From Hormiphora californensis (lineage: Eukaryota > Ctenophora > Tentaculata > Cydippida > Pleurobrachiidae), in the NCBI GenBank assembly GCA_020137815.1, contig CM035357.1:1838020-1902019 (forward strand): a stretch of 64,000 nucleotides of DNA, read 5' to 3'. Made by a program: the position numbers and the translations under genes. Positions 10,278 to 21,290 of the stretch are shown here, piece by piece. The first letter of the stretch is position 1. The number at the start of each line of letters is the position of its first letter. The notes under the pieces are model-generated. The model searched no databases. It was given only the letters and a program-made list of their open reading frames with translations, and was not told where the DNA came from.

Positions 10278-12866
10278 ATGATTTGTACTCGGGCACTGCT
10301 AGGTTCGGCCAGGAAGTCCCTTCTGACTAGTACCACAAGGCAGTCCCTCCTGGAGAAGATTCAACCATTTAGAAACTTCGCAACACAACAGACTCGTGAG
10401 TAATATTCAGTGGGCTTTGTATTTTATACAAGAAATCGTTTCCCCAACATTCAACAATGAATATTAACCCTCCGGAATTTGTCTTGAAAAGCACACATTG
10501 TTCCCAGTTTTGGTGTTTTAAAACCCTTCCCCTGTTCAGAGAAAGGGGCGAGAAAGCAGGCTGAAGAGAAGAGAATACTACTGTACCAACGAAACAATTA
10601 CAAGAGAGATTTGAGGTTCAATAAATTCGCTGGATTCTGCATCTGGGGACCAGGTAAAACTATCACTGTATTATTCTCATAACTGACCTAGACCACTGTT
10701 TAGGCTTTAGGGACAGGGTCTAATCGTTCCTGAAACACGAGTTTCCTGAAACACGAGTTTCCGCTTTTTTATACTCATATCATCTAACTCGGCTGTCCCT
10801 TTTTATGATCCCCTTCTTCTCTTAGTCTTCTCGGATCATTATTGTTGCACTTATAACACTCGACCTTCGGTCTCGTGTTATAAGTTTTCAGGTACAACTT
10901 ATAGGCATAATAAAATCCTACACTGTATTATTGTCATATCTGACCTAGATCACTTTTTAGGTACAGGGACCATGATACGTCCACTCTGAAAATAAACCCG
11001 AGTTTCTGGTTGTTCACTCTCAGATCTAACTCAGCTGTCCTGCTCATTTTATAACCCTCGGGGGTTATCTAAATTCTAGCCCCATTCAGGAGTGTTCACG
11101 GTGTCCCTTTTTATGATTACCAGTAACCGACCGAATCAGGAAATACTGGCCCCTGATTGGCTGATAACCAGTCACGTGACCTAAATAACTTGTTCTGATT
11201 GCTTGTTTACTTGTTTCGGTAGGTTCCTGATGACCCCCTTCCTCTCGTTCCAGGAGTGTTCACGGTTATAAACCTGTTGGATCTGGGTAGAAACTACGCC
11301 AAAGTTCCCCTCTTCCAGCAGGCCTCACTTGTTGTCTGTGCCGCTGGTTGGTTTGCTGGGGCCATACTCATCTGGAAAAAACAGGTACACAGTAAGAGAA
11401 ATTACGAGAGAGCTCAATTGTCGGCGTGAGAGCGGTAGAAAGCAGTAGAAAAGAAAGGGAAGAAATTTAGAAGTTAGATACTGGAAAGTGGATAGAATAA
11501 TTCTAGAATGATTCTAGAAAAAAAAAGATTATTTTCATAGAATTGTTCGGTACGATTTGAGATGACAGGGGGTCTACCAACCCTCTTGCCTAGCGAGTCT
11601 AACTAGTTATCTTCGGATTTAAAAACTGGTTTTCTTATAGGACAATAACTGGATCACCGTTTTTAAAACTTGTGCATTTTAACAAATATAACTTTGTTTG
11701 TCGTAATGCCCTCAGCAATTCATACCTTTTATCTTCTCTCTATGACTGAATGTTATAATCTAACCCTTATTCTCCTTTATATTTGTAAAATAGAGGGTCG
11801 AACAAGGCAAATTATAACAGCGTGTCAACTGCTAGTGGGAGACACTAGCGTGGTATGTGCAAAAAAATGTGTGCCACACCAATTTCGTTTTTTCAAAAAA
11901 CACGCAAGAAAAAGTTTTTCAAGATCAACTTTTCACGTTTTGGCTCATAACTCCTGTTTCTGATAAGATAAAGACTTCAAACCTTCGCCATTCGATGGAG
12001 CTTGAAATTTCCTTTCCAACGGTATGCAAATGATTTCTGTAGCTCATCAGGAACCGGAGATATGATCACTTATGATCATAACCGCGTAAGTTTCCTTCGG
12101 CATTATCATAATTGATCATATCTCCGGTTCCTGATGAGCTACAGAAATCGTTTGCATACCGTTGGAAAGGGAATTTCAAGCCCCATCGAATGGCGAAGGT
12201 TTGAAGTCTTTATCTTATCAGAAAAAGGAGTTATGAGCCAAAACGTGAAAAGTCAATCTTGAAAAACTTTTTCTTGCGTGTTTTTTGAAAAACGAAATTG
12301 GTGTGGCGCGCATTTTTTTGCGCATACCACGCTAGTGTCTCCCATGACTATGCAGGTAACAACACCACTAGTATATAACAAGTAATATAACAAGTGCGTG
12401 TTCAATTCAGGTACGGCAGCTCGAGTATTTCCCACTTAAGAACATGTTTGAGATAACAACGCTGAACTGGAGAGGAGCTCCCGTGGTAGATCGAGCTAAA
12501 CTGGGGGATGTACTTTATAGGGATACCAATGAACGACAAAATAGTGAGTTTCATCATGAGACAAAATAGTGAGTTTGAGAGACCATGATTTATGACACAA
12601 AATAGTGAGTTTGAAAGGATTTAGGAGATAAAATTGTGAGACTAAAACATGGAAATTGGAATCAGATGTACAATGATATCATCATGTACATTTGGGCCAT
12701 TATACAACATTGACAACAAATCGTGATTCAATATTCCCATTTAATTTCCATTTAATTTCCAGGGTTGATTCTGCAAGTAATGGACAGGGATTTTGTTATA
12801 CAAAAAGATAAGGGTGTTTTGCCGAATGAAGAGACTCTATACAAGCTGACGGGACGAAGAAGTTGA
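10278..12866 (+). CDS. TMEM-A: two-pass mitochondrial-type protein, TMEM223/TMEM186-like
   Basis: Five exons close in phase: 10278-10395, 10540-10653, 11254-11384, 12411-12543 and 12763-12866, giving 199 residues. The first 40 residues (MICTRALLGSARKSLLTS and on) are basic and Ser/Leu-rich like a mitochondrial presequence. Then come a strand-like LLYQRN, two hydrophobic helices (around FCIWGPGVFTVI and LVVCAAGWFAGAILIW), and a beta-rich tail ending VLPNEETLYKLTGRR. The order presequence, ILLY-type motif, hairpin of two helices and short beta domain is that of the TMEM70/186/223 group, which assists assembly of respiratory complexes. The tail resembles the end of TMEM223. Orthology is uncertain because similarity is weak. 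NOP16 starts 136 bp downstream. Confidence 0.6.
11123..11227. repeat. MITE family 1 (ggaaccgaccgaa termini), diverged copy
   Basis: About 105 bp with inverted ends accgaccgaa and ttcggtaggtt, and the family core gtcacgtgac and ctgattggctgataacc. Better copies lie at 23366-23470, 24865-24970, 49656-49760 and 61582-61686. It sits in intron 2 of TMEM-A. Confidence 0.85.
11836..12344. repeat. 509-bp near-perfect foldback element
   Basis: The left arm starts tgggagacactagcgtggta and the right arm ends with its reverse complement. The arms are complementary over about 230 bp to a centre near 12090, passing through gatatgatcacttatgatca. It lies in intron 3 of TMEM-A. No transposase frame is present, so it is a non-autonomous foldback element, distinct in sequence from the one at 1513. 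Confidence 0.88.
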
Positions 12867-13001
12867 ATTTATATTTGTTACGAAAGTTTTGTAATAATTT
12901 TGTTTTCCGTGATTTTGGGGGCAAAACTATTTAGTAGTTTCATTACATTACAAATTTCAATGATGAATTTAACACTAATCCCATTTTCTATGTTAGTCAC
13001 C

Positions 13002-13535
13002 ATGGTTACAGTCCGGGGTAAACAGCGAAACAATCGACGTGGCAGGATCACCAAGACAACAGCGGGGAAAAGCCGGAAAAAGGACTACCAAAAAAAGCAC
13101 AAAGTTATCATCAAAAATGAGTTAATTCGGAAAAACTGGGACAAATCCAAGACCATGAAAGAGAACTTTGCGGCGCTTGGTCTTGCTTCAGACGTGAACG
13201 AGGTTTACCGCACCACCCACCACAAGAGAGCCAAGGATGATGAAGTTGAAGAGGGGGACGTCGCTGAATACCAAGCCATGGTTGAGACAGATGTTGTAAA
13301 ACAGATGGAATCGGAGTGCAAGAGTGGGGCCGGACCGGTTATCAGACATTACTCTCCCAATGAGTGTGCGCTGTGGGAGGGTCTGGTTAAGGATCATGGG
13401 GAGGATTACAAGGCGATGGCAAGGGATAAGAGGAACACTCTCCAGCATACACCGAAACAGATAAAGAGGAAGATTGAGGGGTATTTGAAGTTTAAAAGTG
13501 CAGAAGGGAGGACCAAAATGGGCTGTGTCGGGTGA
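13002..13535 (+). CDS. NOP16: NOP16, nucleolar ribosome-biogenesis protein
   Basis: A single exon of 177 residues. The start is chosen at 13002 because caccATGG is a strong Kozak context and the product then begins with the basic stretch VRGKQRNNRRGRITK; in-frame ATGs upstream add only hydrophobic residues. Family marks are NWDKSKTMKENFAALGLA near the N-terminus and the highly conserved HGEDYKAMARDKRN followed by HTPKQIKRKI near the C-terminus. NOP16 acts in maturation of the 60S ribosomal subunit in the nucleolus. It is intronless here and inserted between two TMEM-like genes, all on the same strand. Confidence 0.95.
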   Translation: MVTVRGKQRNNRRGRITKTTAGKSRKKDYQKKHKVIIKNELIRKNWDKSKTMKENFAALGLASDVNEVYRTTHHKRAKDDEVEEGDVAEYQAMVETDVVKQMESECKSGAGPVIRHYSPNECALWEGLVKDHGEDYKAMARDKRNTLQHTPKQIKRKIEGYLKFKSAEGRTKMGCVG

Positions 13536-13681
13536 TCTCGCAGGGACCATGTTTTTATTCTTTAGAGTGTGTGTTTCGCAGCAGTTTAACCAGTGACTAA
13601 ATTATTATTTTATTCAAACCAGCAACTCACGTGTTTTATGTTTGATTTTCGACAATCCTCCCTGGCCCCCTTATCCTTCTG

Positions 13682-13737
13682 TATGGCGGCGGCAGACCCC
13701 GATTTGCGCTCAGAGGGGGGTCTGCGGCGCCAGACGG
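13682..13737. repeat. Small GC-rich MITE (ctgtctggcggcgcc family)
   Basis: The inverted ends are tatggcggcggcagac and gtctgcggcgccagac, with gcgctcagag inside. Related copies with the ends ctgtctggcggcgcc / ggcggcgccagacag occur at 15708-15786, 54199-54269 and, degraded, 52422-52478; all share the (c/g)atctgagcgcac core. Confidence 0.75.
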
Positions 13738-13876
13738 TTATCCTTCAAGTTAAGTCCCAGACGGGCTTCCCTGATTGACGAATACCCCTTCCTTTGCCAA
13801 CCTCTTCGTTTTTCCCCAACTTCCTCATTAAATGATTATAACCCCTCTCTTTCAACAGTTTTCGAGAACTATAATC

Positions 13877-15309
13877 ATGACGATGGTGTATTGCAAGTTG
13901 AGGGCTGCTGATGGACTCAGGGAGATCCTGAGACGGCGCTGTCTCTTCAGATCTCTCTCAGTCAGTGCTCAGAACTCCGGACCAGCACAACCTGCTCAAC
14001 CAAGACAAACAGCAGCTAAATCGTTAGGTAATTGGACAATGACTTAAACAAAGCGTACTTCAAAATCAAAATGAAACGGTAGAATATGGGAATCATCTTT
14101 AAAAACAGTTTCGTCCTTGCAGGTAAAAAGTCGGTAACTTTATACGAGAGGGACGACCCTTCGAGGAAGTTTTTCTTTAGAATGTTCTTTATTCCCGCCC
14201 CTCTGGCCCTTTTACCAAAGGTAATTTCTCTTTCTCACATTATATCATGTCCCCCAAACTCGCCCCGTACTTCTTTTTTTTCATGATACACTTGATTGAT
14301 GCCATTATTTCGTTACATTTATTTCCTCCACATTATCAATCACTCCATGACTTCCCTGGTGAACCTGCTGTTTCTACTTCTGCTCTTTATCTCCATCGGT
14401 ATCTACTATACCTCTTTCTCTGTCCCATCTCTAGACTCTACCCCCACTACTCCCCCAGTCCGTTCATCGGTCTCTACCCCTTACATGGCTCCCCATCTCT
14501 ACCCCACTACTCCCTCAGTTTATTCCCTGGTACTATGACATTATTAATGTGACAATGTCAAAGAGTGGAGCGGGACTGTTCTGGTTCACCTTCGGAACGC
14601 CCTTTCTTGTGTACGCTGGGCTCTATGCGTTTACAGTTATCAGCGCACTTAGGTACATTTTGTGAGGAAAAGTAAATGAGATTGCTGTACTAAGTCTAAG
14701 ATAAAAAACGATTATAATTTATAGGTATAGCACGCTATAGCGGTAGTAGTACTTTAAATGTCGGTATATCTTACGAAACTGGTTTATTATTAGCTTCTTG
14801 AATTGAAGGTTTACTCTTTCTTAGGTCACCCCGAAAGGTTGAGCTAGTCAAGACGCCAGAGGAGGGTTTGAGATTGCGGATGCATGTCATGTCCTGGCCA
14901 GGAAGGTTGACTACAAAAGATCTGGATCCAGGCGCCATGTTCCTCGCTGTGGACAACAAAAGTAAGTTGTGTCTTGAGAGCCGCACAAAATTAAGTTGTG
15001 ACAAAGCGGCCCGGCTCGGACAAAGTATTATAATTCATTGATCCAATTAGTATCTTTGAGTGGGCAGCTTTTTGTATCCTCGCTCTAGCGTCGTTAGCCG
15101 TTTCCACTTCTCGTCATGATAAAGCAGTTCGTATTTTGGTCGGAGTTCATTGAATTACCACTCTCTCTCCTTCAGAAATCTGCAGTCTGGGACACAATCT
15201 TCTTTTTTGGAACTACACGTGGGATAAGAAGTATGGGAAGATAAAAAATGCCCACATTCTGACCAAGATAGTTGGCTCGGAGCCAAGGAACAAGAAAAAG
15301 GGCGAATAA
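13877..15309 (+). CDS. TMEM-B: two-pass mitochondrial-type protein, TMEM70/186/223-like
   Basis: Five exons close in phase: 13877-14027, 14123-14220, 14519-14652, 14825-14961 and 15176-15309, giving 217 residues. The start at 13877 gives an Arg-rich presequence (LREILRRRCLFRSLSVS); an in-frame ATG at 13832 would add 15 residues. After the presequence come KKSVTLYERDD, two hydrophobic segments (FFFRMFFIPAPLALLP and FTFGTPFLVYAGLYAF), a beta-rich block (VELVKTPEEGLRLRM) and a lysine-rich tail. The layout, and the last intron in phase 1 after a run of A, match TMEM-A and TMEM-C. Membership of the respiratory-complex assembly TMEM group is inferred from layout rather than strong identity. Confidence 0.58.
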
Positions 15310-15468
15310 AACAATCAGCTCTGTGTACGAACTTTTGGGGTTTTTCGATTTGTTATGTAAATTATTGACTTTCATATTCATTCGACATGCAAAATGCAGT
15401 ATTAAAGAATGTTAACGGAAGGACAAGGTACCAAAATATAAAATTCTAACGACCCATCTTCCCCAGTC

Positions 15469-16975
15469 ATGATTTGTCTCCGAGTTCTCCGGGAATCATC
15501 CTATCGTGTTGCAGGCCATTTCACCCGTCGCTTGCTCTCCTCTGAGGCCTACCACAAGGCGAACAGAGTGACACTTTACACAGTGTCGTGTGACCTCGGT
15601 CGGTGGTATTCTGTTATAGGGATTTGTGCCACTGGAGTCGCTGCATCAGGGATTGTGATTGGTCAAAAGCTCATATCATGTTAGTACGATATAACAATGT
15701 GCAAAAGCTGTCTGGCGGCGCCCACCCGATCTGAGCGCACTTTCACACAATTTGAAAAACAAAACGGCTTAGGCGGCGCCAGACAGCAGAAAAATATGTA
15801 CAGTCGGACCCCGATTTAACGGCACCCTCGGGGGAAAGGATTTTGTCCGTTAAATCGGGGTGTCCGCTAAATCGGGGTCAAATAATGTTAATTTTCCAAA
15901 TCGGGGGAAGATTATGCTGCCGTTAAATCGGGGTGCCGCTAAATCGGGGGCCGTTAAATCGGGGTCCGACTGTACTTGGAATCACATTTTTATTTTCATA
16001 TTCTACATTTCTATCGCCAACACGTATCTCCCAGTGTATGATACTGGTGACGTGAGACTCCGTTGGGGATTTATTGGAGTTGCCACTGTGGCCATCGTAA
16101 TGCTGAACATCATGGCTAGAAGGTACGAACTAGTCATCAATATCATTTTCAAAAGATAATGACTCATCATCTTTTAAAGATGATAGTAATCACATAATCA
16201 TGTGTCGATGTCCCTCCTGCGCTGTACTCTCTCGTCATTTCGTGCACGCTACGTCTTTTGTTAGGGATGGGGATGTTCGGGATGGGGGCGTACGTGCCTT
16301 GCCCAACACTTGGTGGCGCCGTCACCTCTCTTACAACGGGCGAGTTGTAAGGGTGACCGTGTCACCAAGCCCAACACTAACACGGTCGCTTGTAGTGGGA
16401 AAACGGTAATGGAAAACGAAAGATACAGTAAGACGACGCGCAACCGTGACCAATCAGGGAGCTAGTACGTGCTGACACATGAACTTTTTGCCACACGTTA
16501 TGCACCGTGCGCGGCTCCTTACTGTATTTTCATTACGGTAATTTGACTACAAGCAGCACTGTAACAATTTAATTATCCCGCAGGTTAGTGTTAAGTCTAC
16601 ACTACAGCAAATCAAGGCAGATGCTGCAGCTGCGAAGATTGGGGGTTCTGGGATTCAACAACGTTAGAGAAATGAAACCGGGGACAGCTAAAATTGTATT
16701 TAACTCAAAAAGTAAGTCACATTATACTGCAAAGTTGTGGAATTGTATATGTATGCTTACACTCCGTCTTTTATATTGACCCGTTCGTCTTCCACACAAC
16801 TTAGCCTGTTACTTCCACAAAATGTTTTGTATTTAAATTCCTCCTTTCAGGTAACCAATTGGAAGTGTCACACGAATCTCTGGGTAGCTCTCCAAGTATA
16901 ATATTTGTGAACTGGGGTACTGTTGAGAACGAACAAGCTTATCATAAACTGTTTGCTATTGTGGACGAGAAGTGA
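15469..16975 (+). CDS. TMEM-C: two-pass mitochondrial-type protein, closest to TMEM223/TMEM186
   Basis: Four exons close in phase: 15469-15679, 16035-16122, 16584-16711 and 16851-16975, giving 183 residues. The presequence is MICLRVLRESSYRVAG and on, with a TRRLLSSE-type processing region. Then NRVTLYTVSCDLGRWYSV, two hydrophobic helices (VIGICATGVAASGIVIG and WGFIGVATVAIVMLNIM), and a beta-rich domain starting RRLVLSLHYS and ending YHKLFAIVDEK. The Arg-Arg plus VLSLHY after helix 2 resembles the same point in TMEM186, and the N-terminal LY...GRWYSVIG resembles TMEM223. Here the presequence and first domain share one exon, so one intron is missing relative to A and B. Intron 1 carries two MITEs. 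Confidence 0.62.
15708..15786. repeat. Small GC-rich MITE, best copy of the family
   Basis: The ends ctgtctggcggcgcc and ggcggcgccagacag are perfect inverted repeats around an A-rich middle. Located in intron 1 of TMEM-C. Confidence 0.85.
15801..15973. repeat. Tigger/pogo-like MITE (cagtcggaccccgattta ends)
   Basis: The termini are cagtcggaccccgattta and taaatcggggtccgactg, flanked by ta as expected for pogo/Tigger elements. The interior is made of repeated (c)cgttaaatcgggg units. Other copies or fragments: 20357-20424, 22266-22330, 22451-22515, 23236-23305, 25546-25645, 26116-26292, 43425-43470 and 48730-48862. Confidence 0.8.
16371..16511 (-). repeat. Dispersed repeat, copy 2 (inverse of 4848-4990)
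   Basis: Reverse complement of the block in the ADCK5-like intron, from cggtcgcttgtagtggga to acgttatgcaccgtgcgc. Located in intron 2 of TMEM-C. Confidence 0.8.
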
Positions 16976-17123
16976 AAATTAGGGATTTTGTATACTTTTG
17001 TGTGAGTTGAAATATGATTCGAGCTTTTGGTGATTTTGCAATTTGCAAGAAAATTTTTACCCCAATTTTTTCATGTCATTGTTTTAATAATCTCCACTCT
17101 AGCTCCTATATATTTTACAGCCC

Positions 17124-18291
17124 ATGTCAAAAAGAAAGCAGCCCGCCAGATCAGCCAAATCCAATGGCACTGTCAATGAAGTGCTCGAGATGGACGCTAA
17201 AGAGGTTGAATCTGTTGTCCCGAGGCCCTTTATAAAAACTGAACCCATCATAGTTAACCTCCCAATGGTGAAAATGGAACCGTTAGATGGGGGATTTCTG
17301 GACAGCTCCTTTTCTCGGATGATATGCCGTTGTGAATGGTGCGGACATCAAAACATGGGACCTCGGGGTGTGGAGATAGCCGTCCAAACTGAGCCAACTA
17401 TAACTCTTGAAGAGGAAACCCAGACCGTGAAAGTGGCTGCTGATTTGGAGTTCTTAGAAAGGCCCTCAGACGTTGAAATCATAGATGAGAAGCCCCAAAT
17501 TGAGAATTCAGAAAAGCCGCCAGAAGTTAACTACAGTGAAGAAATGCCAGAGATTTGCGATGGTGAAGAAGAAAAGCCAGTGATTGAGGAATTGAATTCT
17601 AAAACTTCTGAGATAATCTTACCTCTGGCACCTCCATCCTTCCCACAAAAAGGTAATAACGGTCAAGAAGTATTTCAAATTAGTTGTGTGTGTGTGTTTT
17701 ATTTTCCTCTTCTTTCGTAACACTGTTTTATTTTCAGGGAAAGTCAATGTGCGTTTCTCAGGGAAAGACTCTCAGAAGAAAGCCAACTTGATCCAGGAAA
17801 AGAAGAATGTGGTCCAAAAGAAGGAGAATGTGATCCAGAAGGAGAGTGTGATCCAGGAAAAGAAGAATGTGCTACCATCTACAAAACGGATCAGGAGCCA
17901 CCAGGACTGCGCTACTAAAGCCAAGCAAGGGAATGAGATATCCTGTTCCTCCTCGAGTTATATAAATCCTGTGGGGAAACATAGAGAGAACTACCGTATA
18001 GATGTGCTCGTGCCTTGTGCTGTTGCACCACCCCCGCGCCCCCCAACAATACAACTCGTGCCAAGAAGGAGGGTCTCTGATGATGGAAGGATCCACAAAT
18101 GTGATGAGTGTGGAGCGAGATTTGCTTACCCGAGTACCTTGGTTTATCATAAGAAGATCCATACGGGGGAACGAGGTGAATCAGAATACGAGAGCAGGAA
18201 TAATTGGAGAAAGAGAAAGAAAAATGAAAGAGAGATGAGTAAGACAGAAAGAAATCAGAGAACTTATTCCCAACAGACTGAGTACATGTGA
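17124..18291 (+). CDS. Single C2H2 zinc-finger nuclear protein with SUMO-site-like motifs
   Basis: Two exons, 17124-17652 and 17738-18291, joined in phase 1, giving 360 residues. An acceptor just before the ATG suggests a 5' UTR exon upstream. The N-terminal half is acidic and holds two sumoylation-type motifs, FIKTEP and MVKMEPLD, plus a CRCEWCGH cysteine cluster. The C-terminal half has about four imperfect repeats of a VIQEKKNV-like unit, then one classical finger, C-x2-C-x12-H-x3-H (from CDECGARF to HKKIH) with a TGER linker. A lone finger with acidic and SUMO-like segments suggests a transcriptional or chromatin regulator; no known orthologue is recognised. A donor-like gtgaat right after the linker could splice onward to further fingers, but none were found downstream. 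Confidence 0.75.
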
Positions 18292-18526
18292 AGAACCACA
18301 GTTATCATAAACCGTTTTTAAATCCTGTTTCTATCAAATCATGTTTTATAATCATTATTGACATTGTATTAAATCCAAGTACATTATATTTCTATTTTAC
18401 ATTAATTTATTCAATTTCCTGTCCGAATTTGTTGATGTCAACCATGGTCCAGCTGTAGACCTAAAGAATCTATCTATCTAGAATCTAGAAGAATCTAGTA
18501 TACATAATATATGATTTCTAGATCAC

Positions 18527-20876
18527 ATGTTACAAAACCTGATAGTTCGTTACCGGAATATCCTTCAATCACGATGTCATAACCTCTCCATTGTTCCAGC
18601 AAGACGGTGGTTGTCTAGCACTACAAAACAAGGTAGACAATAATTCCTCTAACTATAAATACCATTTCTAGCTATGATGATTTTTGTCATATACCCCTTT
18701 TTGTCATATACCCCTTTTTGTCATATACCCCTTTTTGTCATATACCCCTTTCTTCCAATTCGTAATATATACCTAGTCTCTGCCTTAACTAAAACCAAGA
18801 TTACTTCCCCAATAACTAAATACTGTTTACTACTACTGCTACCAAGATTACTTCCCCAATAACTAAATACTGTTTACTTCCACAATATAACTTTACTACT
18901 ACTGCAGGGGTTTCCAAATATGGTATTGTGGTGTACGATAATGGGGGAAGTCTAAACCAGGCCAGAATGGCTCGCATCGGGGCTCTCTTTATGGTCTTTA
19001 CTACACCCATCTGTCTGATTGCTGGATATGTTGATACTATTTTGAGTAATCCAAATGAAGAGGATCCTTCTATGAAGGTTAGTGTTGCTAGGTGACATGG
19101 TGGTGTTGTGTTGCTTTGCGGGTCTGAGTTGAACTGAATACTCCGAGTTAGCTATATAAAATCAAAGCAAGCTCTACCACAATATGTTTCAAAATGTGTT
19201 TCAATATCATCGTGTTTCAGGAAATGATGAGGTGGACACTCATCACTCTTACCCTGACAACTGTTGCCGTGAAGTTTAGTCAGAATACCTGTAGGAAGAC
19301 ACTTACAACCCTCTACTTCAACAAAGCTGAGGGAAAGATCTATCTGGATGCGTTTAGGGGCTGGTTTTGTAAGCCTAAAATGTATGGCCCCTACACTCCC
19401 TCTATTGGTTAGTTTGTAAACCTAAACTGTATGGCCCCTATTCTCCCTCTATTGGTTAGTTTGTAAACCTAAACTGTATGGCCCCTACTCTCCCTCTATT
19501 GGTTAGTTTGTAAACCTAAAATGTATGGCCCCTACTCTCCCTCTATTGGTTAGTTTGTAAACCTAAAATGTATGGCCCCTACTCTCCCTCTATTGGTTAG
19601 TTTGTAAACCTAAAATGTATGGCCCCTACTCTCCCTCTATTGGTTAGTTTGTAAACCTAAAATGTATGGCCCCTACTCTCCCTCTATTGGTTAGTTTGTA
19701 AACCTAAACTGTATGGCCCCTACACTCCCTCTATTGGTTAGTTTGTAAACCTAAAATGTATGGCCCCTACACTCCTTCTATTGGTTAGTTTGTAAATCTA
19801 AAATGTATGGCCCCTACTCTCCCTCTATTGGTTAGTTTGTAAACCTAAAATGTATGGCCCCTACACTCCTTCTATTGGTTAGTTTGTAAACCTAAAATGT
19901 ATGGCCCCTACTCTCCCTCTATTGGTTAGTTTGTAAACCTAAAATGTATGGCCCCTACTCTCCCTCTATTGGTTAGTTTGTAAACCTAAAATGTATGGCC
20001 CCTACTCTCCCTCTATTGGTTAGTTTGTAAACCTAAAATGTATGGCCCCTACTCTCCCTCTATTGGTTAGTTTGTAAATCTAAACTGTATGGCCCCTACA
20101 CTCCCTCTATTGGTTAGTTTGTAAACCTAAAATGTATGGCCCCTACTCTCCCTCTATTGGTTAGTTTGTAAACCTAAAATGTATGGCCCCTACACACCCT
20201 CTATTGGTTAGTTTGTAAACCTAAAATGTATGGCCCCTACTATCCCTTGTTGTTGGCAATGATCACCAATTTTTTGTCGTGATAAATTATGTTTCCTCGG
20301 TCCCCAGTCCCCTTCCAGTGGATGGCATCCACCACATTCCCATCCATCACATAATTCAGCCGGACCCCCATTTACTGGGTTGCTCAAGGAAAAGGGTTTT
20401 GCCCAGTAAATCTGGGTTCAACTGTATCCACCTCTGATTCTGAATTATTACTTTCTATCTATTTCAGCATACAGAACGTTAGAAACTCGGAGAGAGGGAA
20501 ATGGTTTTCGCACTTACAGTAAGTTAAAAACAGAGCCATCTCCAAACAACATTTATGTTATAATCATGTTTTACAAACGTCAAACAGTTATCTATATAAA
20601 TCGTTATCAAAACATCAAAAACTTTTTTTTTCAGATCAGCTAATTTTCGAGCCACATGTCATGTCGGCCCGGTTTCTCTCTCAAGAGGAAGTTTATGAAC
20701 ACAAAATCAATAAAAACATTGAAGTTGAGGCATCGGACATGGGAAACAAGAGCTTTGAAATCAGGGAGGAGTTGATCACGGAATACACACTGTGGAGAAA
20801 GTTGTTCAAGATAAAAGAAGAGGAAAGTAATGATAAGGAGGCCGAGGGGAAGGCTAAGAGAAAGATATATGATTGA
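18527..20876 (+). CDS. TMEM-D: two-pass mitochondrial-type protein, TMEM70-like
   Basis: Five exons close in phase: 18527-18632, 18908-19077, 19221-19407, 20468-20518 and 20635-20876, giving 251 residues. The presequence is basic and ends ARRWLSSTTKQ. It is followed by KYGIVVYDNG, hydrophobic helices around ALFMVFTTPICLIAGYV and TLITLTLTTVAV, a beta-rich part starting LYFNKAEGKIYLDAF, and a charged Lys/Glu C-terminus. Both TMEM70 and this protein have LY after the second helix and a later (L/I)(V/E)P(V/H)(L/M) block, so TMEM70 is the nearest guess, weakly supported. The exon 3 donor is part of an 18-copy tandem array (19408-20240). Intron 1 contains a short tandem repeat at 18674-18750. Confidence 0.6.
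18674..18750. repeat. 19-bp tandem repeat in TMEM-D intron 1
   Basis: About four copies of tttttgtcatatacccc. Just downstream, aagattacttccccaata plus flanks is duplicated (18794 and 18843), and the tactactactgc string preceding the exon 2 acceptor occurs twice. Confidence 0.8.
19408..20240. repeat. 47-bp minisatellite copied from an exon end and its splice donor
   Basis: About 18 head-to-tail copies. Each unit is the last ~40 bp of TMEM-D exon 3 (from aatgtatggcccctac to ctctattg) followed by the donor gttagttt. The genuine exon end is at 19407, so each unit recreates an exon end plus donor. Units differ at a few positions (ctactc/ctacac, aaatg/aactg). Readthrough gives a stop at once (ATT GGT TAG). 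Confidence 0.95.
20357..20424. repeat. Tigger/pogo-like MITE fragment
   Basis: Ends cagccggacccccattta and aaatctgggttcaactg, a diverged short copy of the family at 15801. Confidence 0.65.
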
Positions 20877-21067
20877 GGTTTTTCGTACTATTTTGTAAGA
20901 TATGAATCGAGAGTTTTCAGTCATCAATTTTTATCCCAATTCGCCCCCGAACCCCCAAACAGTACCTAATTAGTCCACTGCTACAGAATACAGACCATCA
21001 ACCTTTTCCAATTTCCCCCAACAATCGCACCACAACTCTGCAATTTAAGAGTCCAAACTCTCTACAC

Positions 21068-21290
21068 TTCTTGGGTCTCAAAAACACTCCACTCACACTT
21101 CTTGTGTCTCGAAAACACTCCACTCACACTTCTTGGGTCTCAAAAACACTCCACTCATTCACACTTCTTGGGTCTCAAAAACACTCCACTCACACTTCTT
21201 GGGTCTCAAAAACACTCCACTCACACTTCTTGGGTCTCAAAAACACTCCATTCACACTTCTTGGGTCTCGAAAACACTCCACTCACTAGC
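21068..21290. repeat. 30-bp minisatellite copied from the 3' end of a coding region with its stop codon
   Basis: About seven copies of acttcttgggtctcaaaaac plus actccactcac. The rightmost copy is the last coding piece of the minus-strand kringle-Ig gene and contains its TGA (21254-21252). The other copies extend the array into the 3' UTR. Confidence 0.9.

Noticed and set aside
19408-20240. Regular 47-bp repeats suggestive of a CRISPR array
   Set aside because: Repeats are contiguous with no unique spacers, lie in a eukaryotic intron and copy an exon end.
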